Of a DNA stretch of 64,000 bases, positions 51,436-59,158 are shown piece by piece. The notes under the pieces are model-generated. The model was not told where the DNA came from, searched no databases, and saw only the letters and a list, made by a program, of their open reading frames with translations. The stretch spans positions 744,001-808,000 of the forward strand of contig CAVSLJ010000001.1 of the NCBI GenBank assembly GCA_963728875.1, written 5' to 3'. The first letter of the stretch is position 1; each line of letters begins with the position of its first letter. A program made the translations under genes and the position numbers. Source of the stretch: DASUPK01 sp963728875. GTDB taxonomy: Bacteria; Actinomycetota; Thermoleophilia; Solirubrobacterales; 70-9.

Positions 51436-52686
51436 CTATAGGCCGGTGAGCCTTCGGGCCCGCGCGCGCACCTCCGCCAGGATCTCGTCGGCGCCGGCGA
51501 CCTGCCGGTCGCGCATCAGGACCTCGCCCGCGACGACCGTCGTGTCGACGACCGAGCCCCCCGCTGAGTAGACGAGATCGGCCTCCAGGTCCCCGGCGGA
51601 GAGCTCGGGGTCCGAGGCCCGCAGCAACAGGAAGTCGGCGGGCTCTCCGACGGCGAGCGGGGCACCGGCAAGGAGCGACGAGCCCCGGCCACGCGCGATT
51701 TCGAGCGCATCCCCCGCCGGCAGCGTCGATGGGTCGCCGCTCGCGTGCTTCTGGCTCAGGGCGAACAGCTTCACCTCCTCGAACATGTCCAGGTTGGAGT
51801 TCGAGGAGACCCCATCGGTGCCGAGCCCGAGCGCGGCGCCCGCGGCGGCGGCCGCCGGGTAGGGCAGCAATCCTCCGACGGCCAGCTTCATATTGGCCGC
51901 GGGGTTGGCGACCACGGTCGCCCCGCGCTCCGCGATCAGGTCCAGCTCATGCCGATCGAGCCAGACGCCATGGGCGAGCACCGTCCGCGGGCCGAGGGCG
52001 CCAAGCTCGTCGAGATAGCCGGCGGGCCGCTTGCCCCGCGCGTCCAGGCAGTCCTCCACCTCACGCTCGGTCTCGGAGAGATGAATATGGAGAGGAACGT
52101 CCCGCTCGGCGGCGAGCTCCGCGACCCAGCCGAGCGTCTCGGGGCTGACCGTGTAGATCGCATGGGGACCGAGACCCGGCTGGACGCGGGGACCGGCCTC
52201 CGAGAGTCCCTCGAGCACCTCGGTGACCTGGGGCTTCAGGGCCTCGCCCTTGGCCGGATCGAGCTCGTCGATGATCACGCTGCTGACGACCGCGCGCAGG
52301 CCCCCGTCCCGGACGGCGCGGGCGACCTCGGGCCCGTGCCAGTACATGTCGACGAACTTCGTCGTGCCCGAGCGAATCATCTCCACGCAGGCGAGCCGGG
52401 TCCCCCAGTAGACGTCCTCCGGCTCCAGCTTCGCCTCGGCCGGCCAGATCCTGGTCTTGAGCCACTTCATCAGCGGCATGTCGTCGCCGAAGCCGCGAAA
52501 GAGTGTCATCGCGGCGTGGGTGTGGCCGTTGATCATCGGCGGGCAGAGGAGCAGGCCGGCGGCGTCCACCAACTCGTCGTCCCGCCGCGGCTCGACGGTC
52601 GGGCCGAGCTCCAAGATCAAGCCGTCCTCGGCACGCAGCCCGACGACCGCCCCATCCAGCGTCGCACCGGTGACGGCGAGGCTCAA
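51436..52686 (-). CDS. MTA/SAH deaminase-like amidohydrolase
   Basis: A 416-residue metal-dependent amidohydrolase. The metal motif INGHTHAAMTLFRGF, the PHAIYTVSPE and HIHLSETEREVEDC strands and the LGTDGVSSNSNLDMFEE closing Asp match the 5-methylthioadenosine/S-adenosylhomocysteine deaminase (MtaD) group of the atrazine-chlorohydrolase family. A TTG start overlaps the upstream stop as TTGA, so it is coupled to the nucleoside phosphorylase. Together they would turn MTA into methylthioinosine, then split it. Confidence 0.88.
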   Translation of the reverse strand: MSLAVTGATLDGAVVGLRAEDGLILELGPTVEPRRDDELVDAAGLLLCPPMINGHTHAAMTLFRGFGDDMPLMKWLKTRIWPAEAKLEPEDVYWGTRLACVEMIRSGTTKFVDMYWHGPEVARAVRDGGLRAVVSSVIIDELDPAKGEALKPQVTEVLEGLSEAGPRVQPGLGPHAIYTVSPETLGWVAELAAERDVPLHIHLSETEREVEDCLDARGKRPAGYLDELGALGPRTVLAHGVWLDRHELDLIAERGATVVANPAANMKLAVGGLLPYPAAAAAGAALGLGTDGVSSNSNLDMFEEVKLFALSQKHASGDPSTLPAGDALEIARGRGSSLLAGAPLAVGEPADFLLLRASDPELSAGDLEADLVYSAGGSVVDTTVVAGEVLMRDRQVAGADEILAEVRARARRLTGL

Positions 52687-53429
52687 CTCCCCGGAATCCC
52701 CTTCGAGAGCGCGGGCAGCACGTAGGAGAGATCCTCGGCGAGCATTCGGGCGTTCTTCTTGCGGTTACGCCGGTATTCGTCGACGGTCAGAGGCTTGTCC
52801 AGCACGCCGTTGGCGAGGTTGTCGATGGTGCAGACAGCCGCGTAGGCAAGCGCCGCCTCACCCGCCAGGACTGCCTCGGCGGCGATCGTCATCCCGACCA
52901 TGTCCGCGTAGTTGGCCAAGGCCCTGACCTCCGCCGGGGTCTCGAAGCGTGGCCCGATGGTCTGCGCGTAGACGCCACCATCCTCGAGCTCGGTTCTGGT
53001 CAGCGAGCCCCAGGCGCTGAGCACGATGCGGCGCCATTCCGCGTCGAACCCGGGCACCGAGTGCCCCCGCGGGTCCCGGTGGAAGCTCGGCGCGGTCTCC
53101 GGCGCGTAGAAGTCCTCCGGGCAGATCAGGGTTCCCACCTTCAGGTCCTTGTCCAGGCTGCCGGCGGAGCCCAGCGCCAGAACCCGGTCGCAGCCGAGCT
53201 CGCAGGCGGCCCGGAGGTTGGCGCGGTGATCCACCAGGTGAGCGGGAATGGAGCGGTCGAAGCCGTGGCGCGGGATGCCGACGATGTCCCCGCCGTCGGT
53301 CGCCTCCACCGGGAGCGTGCCGCCGGCGTCGATCGTCACGCGGTCGCCCTCAACCGGGTCGGCGCCTTCGGGCAGGCTGTTGCCATGGATCAGGCAGAGC
53401 CGGCTTCCCTTCGGGCGGGGCGCGCTCAT
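52683..53429 (-). CDS. Methylthio-purine nucleoside phosphorylase (MTAP/MTIP-like)
   Basis: A 248-residue purine nucleoside phosphorylase of the MTAP/PNP class. Marks: GIPRHGFDRSIPAHLVDHRANL (split at IPAH), LALGSAGSLDKDL and GPRFETPAEVRALANYADMVGMT, split as GPRFETPAEVRAL and ANYADMVGMT. The purine-site region reads VCTIDNLANG, not the TDYDCW of true MTA phosphorylases, so a 6-oxopurine such as methylthioinosine is more likely. The next gene is a TTGA-coupled MTA deaminase, which supports this. Confidence 0.87.
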   Translation of the reverse strand: MSAPRPKGSRLCLIHGNSLPEGADPVEGDRVTIDAGGTLPVEATDGGDIVGIPRHGFDRSIPAHLVDHRANLRAACELGCDRVLALGSAGSLDKDLKVGTLICPEDFYAPETAPSFHRDPRGHSVPGFDAEWRRIVLSAWGSLTRTELEDGGVYAQTIGPRFETPAEVRALANYADMVGMTIAAEAVLAGEAALAYAAVCTIDNLANGVLDKPLTVDEYRRNRKKNARMLAEDLSYVLPALSKGIPGS

Positions 53430-53448
53430 GCCCGGACTCTAACCCGCG

Positions 53449-53934
53449 CTATTTCACGCAGAGCGCCATCGCCAGGGCGGTGGTGTTGCCCGCACCTCCG
53501 CCGGCGTTGGTGAACTCGGCGTAGTACGCGCCGGGCGTATCGCCGGTGTTCGCGCTCGACGTATCGGCCTGCAACGGGCGCAGCCCGACGAACTGGATGT
53601 CGGTTCCGGTGGCCGCGGTATACCCGCCGCCGCCGACCGCCACTTCCCCCGGCTGACAGACAGCGGTCGGAAGCGCGTTGCTCCCATCGTTCAGGGGCTT
53701 GGAATCCAACGGGACAACGACACTCGGCGACTTCACGGCCCCGGGCGCGAGCTTCGAGGCGCTCACCGCTCCCGGCGCGAGCTTCGCCTCGGTCACCGCC
53801 CCGTTCTTGATGTTTCTCGTCTTAACCGCGTTCTTGCCGAGATGGATCGCGTAGGCGCTGCCGCCGAGGGCGGCGAACAGGGCGAGCAACGCGACCACGT
53901 TGGCGAACGTGAGCTTGCTTCGAATGAACCCCAT
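53449..53934 (-). CDS. Secreted Thermoleophilia-type protein with KLAPGAV repeats
   Basis: A 161-residue exported protein. The leader KLTFANVVALLALFAALGG followed by SAYA is typical of a large family seen in Thermoleophilia. The mature start HLGKNAVKTRNIKNGAVTEA leads into AKLAPGAV and SKLAPGAV repeats, a short beta-solenoid-like pattern, then a Gly-rich C-terminal domain with a Cys pair (AVCQPGE, LCVK) that may be a disulfide. Function unknown. GGGGAGG lies before ATG 53934. Confidence 0.78.
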   Translation of the reverse strand: MGFIRSKLTFANVVALLALFAALGGSAYAIHLGKNAVKTRNIKNGAVTEAKLAPGAVSASKLAPGAVKSPSVVVPLDSKPLNDGSNALPTAVCQPGEVAVGGGGYTAATGTDIQFVGLRPLQADTSSANTGDTPGAYYAEFTNAGGGAGNTTALAMALCVK

Positions 53935-53982
53935 CGTGACCTCCCCAGGTCGAGACATCTGCCGGGCCACCCTATTCGGCGG

Positions 53983-55056
53983 TCAGGTGCGGATGTGGAT
54001 CACGTCGCCGTCCTGGACGACGTAGTCTCGCCCCTCGATCCGGAGCGTGCCGCGGTCGCGGGCAGGCGCGTAGCCGCCCGCGTCGACCAGCTCGTCCCAG
54101 GCGATCACCTCTGCACGAACGAAGGCCTTCTGGATGTCGCCGTGAACGCGGCCGGCGGCGTCATGGGCGCTTCCGCCTCGCGGCAGGGTGCGGGCCATCG
54201 CCTCCTTGTCCGTATCGGCGGTGAAGAAGGTGATCAGGTCGAGCAGCTCGAAGGCGGCGCGGATCAGTCGCTGGAGGCCGGAGCGCTCGATGCCGAGCTC
54301 GGAGCGCATCTCCTCGGCCTCCGCGGCGTCCAGCTCGCGGAGATCCGCCTCGATCCGGGCCGAGATCACCACCACCTTCGCCTCCATCCCCTCGGCGTGG
54401 GCGAGCAGCTCCGGCGGAGCCTCGGTCTCGCCCTCGTCCACGTTGACGACGTAGAGGATCGGCTTGGCCGTCAGCGAAGAGAGCTTCCGAAGGGCGTCCG
54501 GCGCTGCGTCTGGCACTGGGACCTCGCGCGCCGGACGCCCTGACTCGAGGGCCTCGACCACTCGCCGCAGCCACTCGTGCTCGGCGACCGCCTCGCCCTC
54601 ACCCGACTTCGCCTGCTTGGAGACCCGCTCCAGCCGCCGCTCGGCCGATTCCAGATCCGCCGCGAGCAGCTCCGTCTCGATCAGCTCGGCATCGGCGACC
54701 GGGTCGACCCGGCCCTCCGGATGGGCGACCGCCCCGGAGCCGTGCGCCCGGATCACGTGGCAGATGGCGTCGGTCTCGCGGATCGAGGCGAGGAACCGGT
54801 TGCCGAGCCCCTCGCCCTCCGACGCGCCCCTGACCAGGCCCGCGATGTCGTGGAAGTCGATGGTCTCGTACAGGGTCCGCGAGGAGCGCAGCGTCTCGGC
54901 GACGCGATCGAGCCGGTCGTCCGGGACCTGCACCACGGCGACGTTCGGCTCGACGGTGGTGAAGGGGTAGTCGCCGGTCTCGGCCCCGGCGGCGGTCAGC
55001 GCGTTGAACAGCGTCGACTTGCCCGCGTTGGGCATCCCGACGATCCCGATCTTCAT
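53983..55056 (-). CDS. ychF: Redox-regulated ATPase/GTPase YchF (Obg-like)
   Basis: A 357-residue translation-associated P-loop protein that prefers ATP. G1 GMPNAGKS, G3 DIAGLV and G4 NVDE (changed from NKxD, which explains ATP use) are present, and the TGS tail ends RTLPRGGSAHDAAGRVHGDI and RDYVVQDGDVIHIR, split between entries. ATG 55056 overlaps the upstream PAP2 stop as TGATG. The protein binds ribosomes and protects or tunes stress response in other bacteria. Confidence 0.96.
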   Translation of the reverse strand: MKIGIVGMPNAGKSTLFNALTAAGAETGDYPFTTVEPNVAVVQVPDDRLDRVAETLRSSRTLYETIDFHDIAGLVRGASEGEGLGNRFLASIRETDAICHVIRAHGSGAVAHPEGRVDPVADAELIETELLAADLESAERRLERVSKQAKSGEGEAVAEHEWLRRVVEALESGRPAREVPVPDAAPDALRKLSSLTAKPILYVVNVDEGETEAPPELLAHAEGMEAKVVVISARIEADLRELDAAEAEEMRSELGIERSGLQRLIRAAFELLDLITFFTADTDKEAMARTLPRGGSAHDAAGRVHGDIQKAFVRAEVIAWDELVDAGGYAPARDRGTLRIEGRDYVVQDGDVIHIRT

Positions 55057-55547
55057 CAGAGGGGGACTACCAGGCCAAGAGCGATGCCGAGGATCGCTCC
55101 GGCGATCACGTCTGAGGGGTAGTGCATGCCGAGGTACGGCCGGCAGACGGCGATCGCTCCGGCGAGGACGAAGAGGAGAGCCGCCTCGGGGGCGATCCGG
55201 GTCATGGCGGTCGCGCAGGCGAAGGAGGAGGTGGCGTGGGCCGAGGGAAAGCTGAGCGAGCTCGGAGCCCCGCCGAGCGGCGGCAGCCCCTCGAGCACCG
55301 GTCTCGGCCTGCGAACCACCAGCTTGACCGCGTAGTTGAGCCCGATGGCAAGGGGGCCGAGCAGCCCGGCGACCACCCAATCCTCGCCGTTGTCCGGGTC
55401 GACGAATGCCAGCGCTATCCCGATCACGAGCCAGACGGCGCCGTACTCCCCGATCTTGCCGAGCGCCTTCCCCACCGTCTCCGCGGCCGGGCTGTGAAAG
55501 CGGGTGCGCATCGCGTAGAGCACGCGGCTGTCGAGGCGCTGGAGCAC
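55056..55547 (-). CDS. PAP2 family phosphatase
   Basis: A 163-residue membrane phosphatase with five hydrophobic segments. The three PAP2 motifs are present: KLVVRRPRP, SFPSAHATSSF and CRPYLGMHYPSDVIAGAI. It probably acts on undecaprenyl or phosphatidyl phosphates. GTG start; its stop is coupled to ychF. Divergent from a membrane protein gene by 22 bases, so promoters overlap. Confidence 0.9.
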   Translation of the reverse strand: MLQRLDSRVLYAMRTRFHSPAAETVGKALGKIGEYGAVWLVIGIALAFVDPDNGEDWVVAGLLGPLAIGLNYAVKLVVRRPRPVLEGLPPLGGAPSSLSFPSAHATSSFACATAMTRIAPEAALLFVLAGAIAVCRPYLGMHYPSDVIAGAILGIALGLVVPL

Positions 55548-55569
55548 CGGCGCAGAATACGGTTCGGGG

Positions 55570-56658
55570 ATGGCCTCGGACGCGGAGCGGCTGCAGCGCT
55601 ATGAAGAGGACTTCCGCCAGGCCGGGCTCCCGCTCTTCAGCGAGGACATCTCCGCGGCCGAGGACATCTGGAACAAGGCGGCGCCGCTCCTGGGCCTGGT
55701 CTTCCTCGGCGAGATGCTCGGAGCGGGGAACCTCAACTGGAGCTGGTGGCAGAACGTGCTGGCCGTGGCCGGTGGCCTCGCGATCCTGCTCCTGGCCGTC
55801 GCCCTGCTCAACAAGGCGCGGGGGCGATCGTTCTCTGCGATCCCGCGGCGCCTCGGCAAGACCGAGCTCGCCGGCTTCGTCCTCGTCCCGGCGGTCCTGC
55901 CGCTGATCTTCGGCGGCCAGTTCCGCAGCGCGCTGGTCACCGCGGGCGCGAACCTGCTGCTCCTGGCATTGATCTACGCCGTCGTCGGCCTCGGTCTGGT
56001 CGCGATCCTGCGCTGGGTGATCTCGAGGATCGTCAGCCAGCTCCGCTCGGCGCTCACGCTGCTCGCCCGCGCGGTCCCGCTGCTGGCGATCTTCGTGCTG
56101 CTCTCCTTCCCCACCCAGGAGCTCTGGCAGATGTTCAGCAATCCGACCCAGGGGGTCTACGCGACGATCATCGTCCTGTTCGCCGTCCTCGGCGTGGGCT
56201 TTCTCGCGGTCCGCCTGCCGCGGGAGGCGGTACGGCTCGAGCACGAGGTCAGCGCCGACGCCCCTCCGCTGCGACGACGCCAGCTCTTCAACGTCGGCCT
56301 CGTCATGTTCGTCAGCCAGGCGGTGCAGGTGCTGCTGGTCAGCCTGATGATCGGCATCTTCCTGACGGTCTTCGGCGTGCTGGCGATCGACGACTCGATG
56401 CGGACCCAGTGGCTTGGCGACGCGGGCGACGTCCTCTTTCACTTCAACCTCTTCAGCGAGCGGCTCGAACTGACCAGCGAGTTGCTCCGCGTCGCGCTCG
56501 GCCTCGCGGCCTTCTCCGGCTTCTACTTCTCGATCGCGATCTTCACCGACTCGACCTACCGAGAGGAGTTCCTCGACGAGCTCACCTCCGAGATGCGCAA
56601 GAGCTTCGAGGAGCGCGCCCAGTACCTCAAGCTGCGCGAGAATCAAGCCCGTGGCTGA
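55570..56658 (+). CDS. Uncharacterised eight-segment membrane protein
   Basis: A 362-residue protein. After an acidic N-terminus (DAERLQRYEEDFRQAG) come about eight hydrophobic segments (LLGLVFLGEML, VLAVAGGLAILLLAVALL, FVLVPAVLPLIFG and others), with a cytosolic basic loop PRRLGKTEL and a charged tail (DELTSEMRKSFEERAQYLK). I do not recognise the family. Its stop overlaps the BtrH-type gene by eight bases, so the two are made together, a hint of shared work. Confidence 0.75.
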   Translation: MASDAERLQRYEEDFRQAGLPLFSEDISAAEDIWNKAAPLLGLVFLGEMLGAGNLNWSWWQNVLAVAGGLAILLLAVALLNKARGRSFSAIPRRLGKTELAGFVLVPAVLPLIFGGQFRSALVTAGANLLLLALIYAVVGLGLVAILRWVISRIVSQLRSALTLLARAVPLLAIFVLLSFPTQELWQMFSNPTQGVYATIIVLFAVLGVGFLAVRLPREAVRLEHEVSADAPPLRRRQLFNVGLVMFVSQAVQVLLVSLMIGIFLTVFGVLAIDDSMRTQWLGDAGDVLFHFNLFSERLELTSELLRVALGLAAFSGFYFSIAIFTDSTYREEFLDELTSEMRKSFEERAQYLKLRENQARG

Positions 56659-57643
56659 GACGGCGAACAGGGTGATGGTGCGCGGCTACCGGCACGTGCC
56701 GGGGAATCACTGCGGCTCGACCGCGCTGCGCAACCTGCTCGCCTTCCACGGCGTCGAGATCTCCGAGGAGATGGCGTTCGGCCTCGGCGCGGGCGCCTGC
56801 TTCTACTACGTCGTCCAGGACGGGAGCTCGCCGAGCCGGTTCACCAACGGGCGAGCGGCGCGCCTCGAGGAGAACTTCCTCGAGCTCACGGAGGTGGCGT
56901 TGCGGCTCCGGACCGACAAGGACCCGGACGCCGCCTGGGAGATGGCCAAGGCGGACGTCGACGCCGGGCGCCCGGCCCTGCTCCTCACCGACCTCTACTA
57001 CCTGGACCACTACGGCCGCTCCGCTCACTTCCCGGGGCACGCCGTGGTGCTCGCCGGCTACGACGACGAGCTCGCCTGGCTCTCGGACACCGCCTTCGAG
57101 GACCTGCAGACCACCTCGCTCGAGAGCCTCAAGGAGGCCCGTCACTCACAGCAGCCGATCTTCCCCCTCGAAGGGCACATCGTCGACCTGGCCGAGGGCA
57201 CGGAGCTCAGCCGGGACGACCTGCTCGCCCACGCGCCCAAGGCGATCGAGCGGGCGGCGAGCCAGATGCTCGAGCCGCCGCTCGGGGACTTCGAGGGCCT
57301 GCCCGCCCTGCGGAGGTTCGCGGCCGAGGTGGGCGACTGGCCCGAGGCCGCCGAGGACTGGCAGTGGTGCGCCCGCTTCCTCTACCAGGTGATCGAGCGC
57401 CGCGGGACCGGCGGCGGCAACTTCCGCAAGATGTACTCGGGCTTCCTGGAGGAGGCCGGCTACGAGGAGTCGGCGCTGGCCAGGGAGGCGTCGGACGACT
57501 GGAGCAGCCTCGCGATCGCGGCGCGCACTGCCAGTGAGCCCGACGCGGCGGACCCCGCCCACTGGACGGCACTCGCCTCGGAGGCAGCGCAAGTGCTGGA
57601 CGCCGAGGAGCGCCTCTGGGCCGCGCTCGCCAAGCGCGACTGA
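56651..57643 (+). CDS. BtrH N-terminal/DUF4872-type protein
   Basis: A 330-residue protein with a GTG start inside the membrane gene's end. Residues 8-165 are a cysteine-peptidase-C39-like BtrH_N fold: catalytic Cys21 in GNHCGSTALRNLL and His in FPGHAVVLAGYDDE. Residues 170-330 are helical, as in DUF4872. BtrH is the amide-transfer enzyme of butirosin synthesis, but no antibiotic cluster is here, so an acyl or peptide transfer on another substrate is likelier. Confidence 0.82.
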   Translation: MAETANRVMVRGYRHVPGNHCGSTALRNLLAFHGVEISEEMAFGLGAGACFYYVVQDGSSPSRFTNGRAARLEENFLELTEVALRLRTDKDPDAAWEMAKADVDAGRPALLLTDLYYLDHYGRSAHFPGHAVVLAGYDDELAWLSDTAFEDLQTTSLESLKEARHSQQPIFPLEGHIVDLAEGTELSRDDLLAHAPKAIERAASQMLEPPLGDFEGLPALRRFAAEVGDWPEAAEDWQWCARFLYQVIERRGTGGGNFRKMYSGFLEEAGYEESALAREASDDWSSLAIAARTASEPDAADPAHWTALASEAAQVLDAEERLWAALAKRD

Positions 57644-57644
57644 C

Positions 57645-57863
57645 CTAGCCGCCGAAGCCGATCTTCTGCGGCGTGGTGGCGCTGCGGATGAAGACGACCT
57701 GCTTCAGGTCGATCGAGACCATGCCCTCCTCCGCGTCGAGGTCGAGCCAGCCGTCCGCCTTCTCCAGCGCCTTGCGCAGGTCCTTGAGCCTGCCGTCGTC
57801 GATCCTCACCTCGACGACCTGTCCTCCCGAGAACCCGATCGAAACTCGCTCTGCAGATGTCAT
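57645..57863 (-). CDS. Small conserved-looking protein next to mce
   Basis: A 72-residue protein, TSAERVSIGFSGGQVVEVRI then a helix and LDLDAEEGMVSIDLKQVVFI, ending TPQKIGFGG. No signal or membrane segment. ATG 57863 overlaps the epimerase stop as TGATG. It appears to be a small beta-rich fold with a central helix. Family unknown; the coupling suggests a role beside the epimerase. Confidence 0.68.
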   Translation of the reverse strand: MTSAERVSIGFSGGQVVEVRIDDGRLKDLRKALEKADGWLDLDAEEGMVSIDLKQVVFIRSATTPQKIGFGG

Positions 57864-58273
57864 CAATGCTCCTTGGCCGGTTCGACGATCTCTGTCAGCA
57901 CCCCGCCAGTCGAGCGCGGGTGCAAAAACGCAACGCGAGAGTTGCGGATCCCCACTCTAGCCTCTGAGTCGATCAGCTCGACCCCCGCCTCCTTGAGCCG
58001 GCCGAGCACGTCGTCGATGTCGTCCACCGCATACGCGACGTGGTGCAGGCCCGGCCCGCGCTTCTCCAGGTACTTGCCGACCGGAGTCTCGGGGCCGAGT
58101 GGCCGCAGCAGCTCGACGTGCCCGTCGCCGACGTCGAGCAGCGCCGCCTCGACGCCCTGGGACTCCACGGTCTCGCGGTGGGCCAGCGGCATGCCGAGCG
58201 TCTGCTCGTAGAGCGCAAGTGCGCCCTCGAGGTCGTCGGTGGCGACGCCGATGTGATCGATCCGGCCGAGCAC
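57863..58273 (-). CDS. Methylmalonyl-CoA epimerase (VOC family)
   Basis: A 136-residue enzyme that swaps (R) and (S) methylmalonyl-CoA in propionate and odd-chain fatty-acid breakdown. GRIDHIGVATDDLEGALALYEQTLGM opens the first VOC module (split as GRIDHIGVATDD and LEGALALYEQTLGM); HVELLRPLGP, GPGLHHVAYAVDDI and GVLTEIVEP carry the metal ligands. GTG start. Mutase genes are not in the window. Confidence 0.92.
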   Translation of the reverse strand: MLGRIDHIGVATDDLEGALALYEQTLGMPLAHRETVESQGVEAALLDVGDGHVELLRPLGPETPVGKYLEKRGPGLHHVAYAVDDIDDVLGRLKEAGVELIDSEARVGIRNSRVAFLHPRSTGGVLTEIVEPAKEH

Positions 58274-58285
58274 GGGCGGTGCAGT

Positions 58286-59158
58286 CTACGTAGCGGGCAG
58301 CGGTTCCCCCGCCGTGCTCTCCCCCTCCACCTCCTGCTCGACGCGGAGGATCTCCCGCAGCGCCGCGACGCTGACGTCGAGCTGCTCGGGCGTCGGCTCC
58401 TTGGTCGCGATCAGGCGCTGAATCTCATGACCGGGCCGGTGGAAGGCGCGAGCCGCCACGCTCCCGGGGTTGCGCTCGCTCCAGGCGAACATCTCCGCGG
58501 CCACCGACGCGCTCGCGACGCCCACCGCCGCGCGCGCCACGGGGCCCGGATTCTCGATGGCCCGCTCGAGCAGCAGCTGCCCGGCCGCGGAGAGCACGAG
58601 CATCGGGGCGACCAGGTTGGAGCCGCATCGCTCATGTTCCTTGGTGGCGGACGCCGGATCATCGGAGCCGGCCTCGTACGCGCCGATCGCCTTGTGCTCG
58701 GCGCCGTGGTACGCGGCGAGGTTGCGATCGCTGAGCGCCACCATCGCGGGCGCCAGGCCCAGAGCGGCCTGGACGAGCTCACTGGCTGCGCTCGCCTTCT
58801 TGCGTCGCAACGCCCGGCTCGCGCTCGAGGCGATGAACATCGCGGCGATCACGCGTACGTCCTCGAAGGGCAGCCGCGCGGCGCGCAGCTTCATCCTCAC
58901 GGTCGGGATCAGCAGAAAGGCCTCCGCGAGGCGCAGCGGGCCGCGCAGCAGCGGCACCCGCACCGCGAGATCGGGCGCGAGCGCCGGCTTGGGACCGGAC
59001 GCGACCTGGATCTCTCCATTCTGGTCGCGCGCGGCGGCGGCCCAGGAGGTCGGGCCGTGGATCAGCAGGCCGTTGCGAAGCGCCATCCCCCCGAGGCGGA
59101 GGACATAGCGCTCCTCCTCGGTGGGCGCCGAGGCCCGGTTGCCGTTGGTCTCGCTCAC
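58286..59158 (-). CDS. DUF1385 (YqhQ-like) membrane protein
   Basis: A 290-residue protein with the family signature YHGAEHKAIGAYE and KEHERCGSNLVAPM, preceded by LRLGGMALRNGLLIHGPTSWA and a membrane segment region around ASELVQAALGL. The first His/Glu/Cys pattern could bind metal. The function of YqhQ is unsettled. A tail rich in Glu and Thr follows. GTG start; it overlaps the M20 stop by four bases. Confidence 0.85.
   Translation of the reverse strand: MSETNGNRASAPTEEERYVLRLGGMALRNGLLIHGPTSWAAAARDQNGEIQVASGPKPALAPDLAVRVPLLRGPLRLAEAFLLIPTVRMKLRAARLPFEDVRVIAAMFIASSASRALRRKKASAASELVQAALGLAPAMVALSDRNLAAYHGAEHKAIGAYEAGSDDPASATKEHERCGSNLVAPMLVLSAAGQLLLERAIENPGPVARAAVGVASASVAAEMFAWSERNPGSVAARAFHRPGHEIQRLIATKEPTPEQLDVSVAALREILRVEQEVEGESTAGEPLPAT

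Noticed and set aside
55057..56646. Upstream extension of the ychF frame opposite the PAP2 and membrane genes
   Set aside because: The YchF fold starts at MKIGIVGMPNAGKS (55056); the rest is antisense shadow.
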